From contig WACJ01000375.1 in NCBI GenBank assembly GCA_008973525.1, positions 202,004 to 266,003 of the forward strand: 64,000 bases of DNA, given 5' to 3'. The DNA comes from Stenopsyche tienmushanensis (taxonomy: Eukaryota; Arthropoda; Insecta; Trichoptera; Stenopsychidae). Shown piece after piece: positions 59,148-64,000 of the stretch. Within the stretch, counting starts at the first letter, position 1; each line of letters begins with the position of its first letter. A program made the position numbers and the translations under genes. Below the pieces are notes generated by a model. The model was not told where the DNA came from. It worked only from the letters and a program-made list of their open reading frames with translations, and did no database searches.

Positions 59148-59935
59148 AGGTTATCAAGAAAGTAAACTTATAAGGGCTCCTGAGGTCGGAGATTTTTGTT
59201 GTTGTTTCGAATTTGGTATATCTGGCACATAGGAGGGACCCTAACGGTCAGTTTGTTTGATCCTGCGTGTTTGTCGGTCATTTTTTCAATCACAGTATTT
59301 TTTTCTGATAAAGAGGTCGTCGCGTACATCAGCAACCTCCATTCCATGTGAGATCCGCGGGGTCATCCGTTTTTTGACTTTGCAGAACAATGCCACCGCG
59401 AATATTCACCGAAAGCTCGTAAAAGTTTATGGTAGTAATGTGAACATATCGCAAAGGGGGTTGGATTGTTTATAGAAGGCCGTACTTACGCCAGCTAACT
59501 CACGACTAAGCAAGGAGTGGAAAACTATCAGTGATTTCTAACGAACTTGTGCAAAAAATTGAATAAAAAGTGCGATATGACCGCTGTACGACGCTTGATG
59601 ATCTATACGAAAAATTTCCTAAAACTTTAAAGTCTTCTTGGTGATATTGTGTCTGAAAAACTTGGTTTAAAGTAGTTGTGTGCAAGATGGTTGCTCAGAA
59701 TGCTCACACCGGAGAATCGAAGTAGCGTGACCGCCGTGTGAATTTTTGGATAAAAAAGGAGAAGTTTTTTTGAACTATATTTTGACGAGTGATGAGACGT
59801 GGCCGTTTCACTATACCCCAAAATCTAAAATAATCCAAACAGAGCTAAGGGCGGCGTTCTGTGACACTGGCATACAAAAGCTGGTGCTCCGACTACAGAA
59901 ATGTCTTGATCTTGACGGTTAATTTATTTAGTTGA
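59148..59935 (+). mobile_element. Mariner-family element, transposase core deleted
   Basis: Begins ACGAAGGTTATCAAGAAAGT, consistent with a mariner-type terminal repeat. The N-terminal DNA-binding half is recognisable across several frames: PCEIRGVIRFLTLQNNATA with NIHRKLVKVYGSNV (59340-59440); NELVQKIE; TLDDLYEKFP; and DIVSEKLGLK followed by LCARWLLRMLTPENRS (59640-59715). YILTSDETW at about 59780 carries the first catalytic Asp. Soon after PKSK the sequence jumps to a C-terminal piece like GIQKLVLRLQKCLDLDG, so the segment with the second and third Asp residues is gone. This is an internal-deletion derivative, also frameshifted. No matching right terminal repeat was found before the TA microsatellite at 59953. 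Confidence 0.78.
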
Positions 59936-59951
59936 TAATAATGCTTTGTGG

Positions 59952-59952
<1 letters not shown>

Positions 59953-60004
<52 letters not shown>
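59953..60004. repeat. (TA)26 microsatellite
   Basis: An uninterrupted run of 26 TA dinucleotides, the longest simple repeat in the window. It sits 18 bp after the recognisable mariner sequence; mariner elements insert at TA, so the neighbourhood is suggestive but proves nothing. Confidence 0.97.
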
Positions 60005-60006
<2 letters not shown>

Positions 60007-61146
60007 AATTTATTATAGTAATTTATACGGATAAATGAATTATATTCAAAGAATAGACCATGTATAAAATTTGATACACCCCTGAGATTTATCTAATAAA
60101 TAAAACATTACGAGGGTGTCTTCACATTAATTCTAAAATTTTATGATACTCAGAAATATGAAATATACTATAAAAATATGAAAATGTTTCTCGTGGGAGT
60201 ATTTATTTTATTTTTCAAGTAAAGTTATCTAAATTTTACTACAAATGAAATTTTCTTAAGAGCAATACTTTTATAAATATGTAATATTATAAGCGCGAAG
60301 ATGGGCAACGTTTATCATTTTTTTTTTGTATTTGGAAATTGGATCAATACAATTCATGAAAAAAATATTTATTAACAATTTTTTTAGTGCAATTTGCACA
60401 ATCTTAAAAAAACATTATTGTGAATCAATGAGGGACAAAGAAAATGACTTCTATTATTTGCTACATGCATATTATACTAATAGGAGCAACATAGGAACAA
60501 AGCTGGAACACGGCAATCATTTTCATCATTTCTAATGATGAAGTAGTACAATTAAGCAAGAGACAATATTTTTCTTAATTTTACTATTCCCCATAAATAA
60601 ATATGCAGTTATATTTTTGCCTACATATTGTGGAAGAATACTCCAATATCCCGCAAAGTGCAGGATGAAAGTCATTTGTTAAAACCATAAATCACATTCA
60701 ACATGGTCATTCTTGCATACATTTAACTATTAATTTAATTTACCCAATATTACTTCAATTTAATTGAATGCCTTTTGACTTGAACAACCCCATAATTTGC
60801 TTGAACAAATCATACTAACATGAAATTGAAAATTCTTAATATGAATAATATAAAATGTTTCCATTAATAATAATATTTCCATCAATAACCATTTAATTAA
60901 TTTTCAATTGAATTGAGATTACTTTACCTTATCACGTAGCTTCAAATAATATTAAATGTACCACAAACGATAAAATTACTGTTTTCAGATATTCATTTAA
61001 AATTTAATTTGAGCGTTTGTGTAATTTATATAGTATAAATTATTAACAATAATAGTCACATTTTCTAAATATTCTTCCAATCTGAGCGATCTTTATATGG
61101 GATTTTCTGGAGGATAAAAAGTTGTATGATTTTTTTTCACCATTTT
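60005..61146. other. Stretch without a gene
   Basis: AT-rich. TTACGAGGGTGTCTTCAC at 60108 resembles the mariner-type end at 29429 (ACGAGGGATGTTCAGA), but nothing else of an element follows. The 69-codon frame at 60326-60535 is unsupported. Confidence 0.45.
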
Positions 61147-61315
61147 GTTGTTAGGTGAGAATCTAGGAGTAGAGAAATAATAAAAATGGTATTATAATTA
61201 AAGCCTTAAATTCGGTCATCCAAATTAGTTGATACGTTGAACATGTTTCATACCATCTGGATTTAAATCTAAGCTTTTATAATATTTGTTCAAAATCTAA
61301 ATATGTAAGTTAGAT
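61147..61315 (-). mobile_element. SINE family 2, strongly decayed fragment
   Basis: Plus-strand order GTGAGAATCTAGGAGTAGAG, then CGGTCATCCAAATTAGTT, then TGGATTTAAATCTAAGCTTT matches the 55412 copy with an internal deletion. The B box has become TTTAAATCC on the minus strand. Old and inactive. Confidence 0.45.
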
Positions 61316-64000
61316 TAATTTAAAACATTTTTCGCAGGAGCGTGTATGAAGCTTGTATTTATATAAATAAACTCTGTCGATAGCACTCAATATTTGTTAA
61401 TTTTTTCGCGTAAACATAAACAATACACTTTAAATCGATCAATTTGGGTTAACGATTTATACAATCGAATCTTCGTCTCTGTCCATCACTGGGCTCAACG
61501 TGTAAGAATGCTCTTTCTGAGTCTTATCTCTTTTGTGTCTTATCTCTTTGAGGGATTAACACAGTGTATGCCCATAAAACCGTATTTATATATTTTTACT
61601 GTATAGATAAATGTACCAAAGCCCACATATGGGCTTTTTATTTATATTTAGCAAACCGGTCATTCAAAGGTGATCCTGCCTAAATTTACTAATCGTTTTA
61701 ACACATTCTGAGCAGCTGTATTTCATATAAAATGTCGCGGGGAATTCCCACGAGTTCGTTATAATTATTAAACAAGCAAAATATTAAAATTAAATTTATC
61801 GAGCCACTTTCTAAGAACTTATTGCAATTTTAAACATTAATATAACAGGATTTCAACTTGAGGTTATCACTTTTTGAAAAAATATAAAGAAATAAATCCA
61901 GTAATATAAAAACGGAATAATATGAATAAAAAAGATTAATATCCTTAAACTTGATCCTTATGTGGACTATAAAAATAGATATTTCGGGGTTAGTCATAAA
62001 AATGGAACTAAAATAAACACAAGAAGAATTTGATACATTTGTCGAAATAGTTTAGTTTTATAGCAAAAAAATATTTTTTTCTCAATAATTTGACAACATT
62101 TTGAACATGTATCTATAAACGAAATTATAAATCTGTCACTAAACATCTCTTTTCGCCTGAACAAACATACAAAAGTGCCGCGCAAAATACACATTTTCAA
62201 GTAAGCGGATAGGATTTGGTTAATATAAACTTTTCCCAAAAGTTAAAGATCAGATAAATTTACGACGAAGTTATTTTTATGTCAAATATGATAGAAAATT
62301 ACTACATATGTTTAACTTCTTGGAAACTATTATACATTAAGAAGAAGAGAAAATTATATATATATAAAAATGTAATAAACGAGAATTTAATATATCTAAA
62401 TAATCATTACATATAATCATTGTCATATTTCTTAAGCATCAAAAATAGGATCCTAATATTCAAAATTATTACAAATCCAGAAGCTTAAAATATTATCTCA
62501 TCTATGTTTCAATTTCCTTTCATCTGCTTTTTATTTTGTCGCAACTAGTAAAACTGTTAAATGATTATCTTGAATTTTTGTGAAAAACCTGTTACGCCCA
62601 ATTTTTGCAGCATTGTCGCAATAAACATTGATTGCCACGTTTGCTCAGTTTTTATTCTTCTCCATCCTACAAATGGAGAAAAATGCTAACATATTCAAGT
62701 CGCGTCCGAAGAAGGCTTACATATCATCACGCTTCGCTCGGATATGCCATGTGAGCTGAAGCAACATGAAAATAAATAAAAAAAATATTTTTTTGTGAAA
62801 AAACTCAAAAATTACATCATAAAATAATGATTTAATCTTTGAAGACAATTCAGATTTATATATATTAAATCAATTGATCAAATATTTGTATGTGATGGTT
62901 ATAATTTGTTGCACGATAACGTTATCAAAAAGAGCCACATCTGTTCCTTGGGGCTCTTTATTCTTTATCCTAACAAAGGAAAAATTTACAAATATTTTAT
63001 GTTAATAGGCTCCTACGTGTATAATGCTTCGCTGGGAACATAAAGTTATAATACACCCACGATGCAGGATTAATTTTATAGAGGCAAAACATTGCCTATA
63101 GGCTGTGGAACATATTATATCATTTTATAAATAATATTTCTATTTTATGTGGGATTCTGCACAAAATATGGCTGATTACTGCGAAAATTTTTATGAAAAA
63201 TATTGCGTTTTATTTATACGCGAAATCAAATATTTGGCGATTAAATGGCAATCAAATATTTGGTTTAGGATTAAATCTGTATATATTATAAATTGCAAAT
63301 TATTATATCTAGAGAATATATGTAGTTGCTTTTAGAAACCTAATAATTTCTTCTAATTTGAATATCATGGATAAGCAAATAAATATTCAGCTAAAAAGAA
63401 TCACTTTTACTTAAGCCGTCCTCCCAATCATGCCCAAAATGTCAACCATTTCATTATTTTGAAATGATACTTTATAGAATATTAAAAAATCTACTTACCT
63501 ATCGGTTCAAAGCTGGTAAATATATCATAAAACCTATTAGCATATATTTTAAAGAAAATAACTTTGTTCAGCTTAAAACTAGACTAGACTAGAAAAGTCT
63601 GTGTAAAAAAAAAGAAAAAAGAGCTCAAACATTTAGCTATTATTGTGCTAAATGTTTGAAAATTGCTGCAAACTACAGTCGACTAAAAGCGTCGGATAGC
63701 ATTTGCCAAAAGGTCCTTTCGTGCATTAAAGAGTAATATATGAAGTCATCTGTAATGCATTTAACACCGAATAAAATTCTCGGAAGAATTTGAGCTAATT
63801 CATTAAGTCTATGTCCAACATGACTTAAAAGGGAACTTGTAGCATAGTCCAGGAGCTTTATGCTTTAGGTTTTCATATCAGAAAATTGTCACAGAATATA
63901 GATAGATTAGCGTTAATTTACTACAATAATTTCTATATGGGCCTAATTAAACCAACCATTTCTCACTGAGATGAAAGAGTTTGGATTGGGGTTCTACCTA
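61316..64000. other. Long stretch without a gene
   Basis: AT-rich to the end of the window. Two hairpins are noted: AAAGCCCA CATA TGGGCTTT at 61618-61637 and the 13-bp hairpin at 63625-63659. Short ORFs (61394-61606, 61994-62239, 63147-63335) look random. Confidence 0.5.
63625..63659. repeat. Perfect 13-bp-stem hairpin
   Basis: TCAAACATTTAGC pairs exactly with GCTAAATGTTTGA around a nine-base loop (TATTATTGT). Too short for a standard miRNA precursor, and no neighbouring gene suggests a role. Confidence 0.75.

Noticed and set aside
61618..61637. Rho-independent terminator (AAAGCCCA hairpin followed by T run)
   Set aside because: The DNA is eukaryotic and no gene ends there; it is a short chance hairpin in AT-rich sequence.

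Overview
The window is AT-rich eukaryotic DNA (roughly 70% A+T by eye) from an arthropod, most likely an insect. The lineage call rests on its transposon content: four decayed mariner transposases, a 5'-truncated R1-like LINE with a target-site duplication, an RTE-like LINE, a Penelope-like fragment and two tRNA-derived SINE families. There are no rRNAs, no functional-looking tRNAs, no CRISPR and no operons. I find no multi-exon host gene that I can support, so the segment reads as intergenic DNA or one very long intron.

Layout. 1-11 kb: a foldback element with perfect 20-bp inverted ends, an LTR-like repeat followed by a GC-rich block, and two pairs of direct repeats. 11-19 kb: a LINE 3' tail, a second copy of its sequence inverted 2 kb away, a GC-rich LTR-like block and the Penelope-like fragment. 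19-31 kb: three mariners, a SINE, one copy of a dispersed coding repeat and a 20-bp tandem repeat built on a CACGTG palindrome. 32-45 kb: the R1-like LINE, two more SINE copies, a second LTR-like copy, a 137-bp GC-rich element with TGTAG/CTACA ends, and the RTE-like LINE. 45-64 kb: a miRNA-precursor-like hairpin, five copies of the second SINE family, a 114-bp in-frame tandem duplication, the second copy of the coding repeat, a small ORF with a signal-peptide-like start and several cysteines, and a fourth mariner next to a (TA)26 microsatellite.

How the parts relate. The LINEs could have supplied the machinery that moved the SINEs, but every recognisable transposase or reverse transcriptase copy here is broken by frameshifts, stops, internal deletions or loss of catalytic residues, so nothing in the window looks mobile on its own. 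The only candidates for non-transposon function are two short ORFs with possible signal peptides (8293-8577 minus, 58256-58522 plus) and the hairpin at 45685-45765. All three are hypotheses. I did not find a new multi-gene system.
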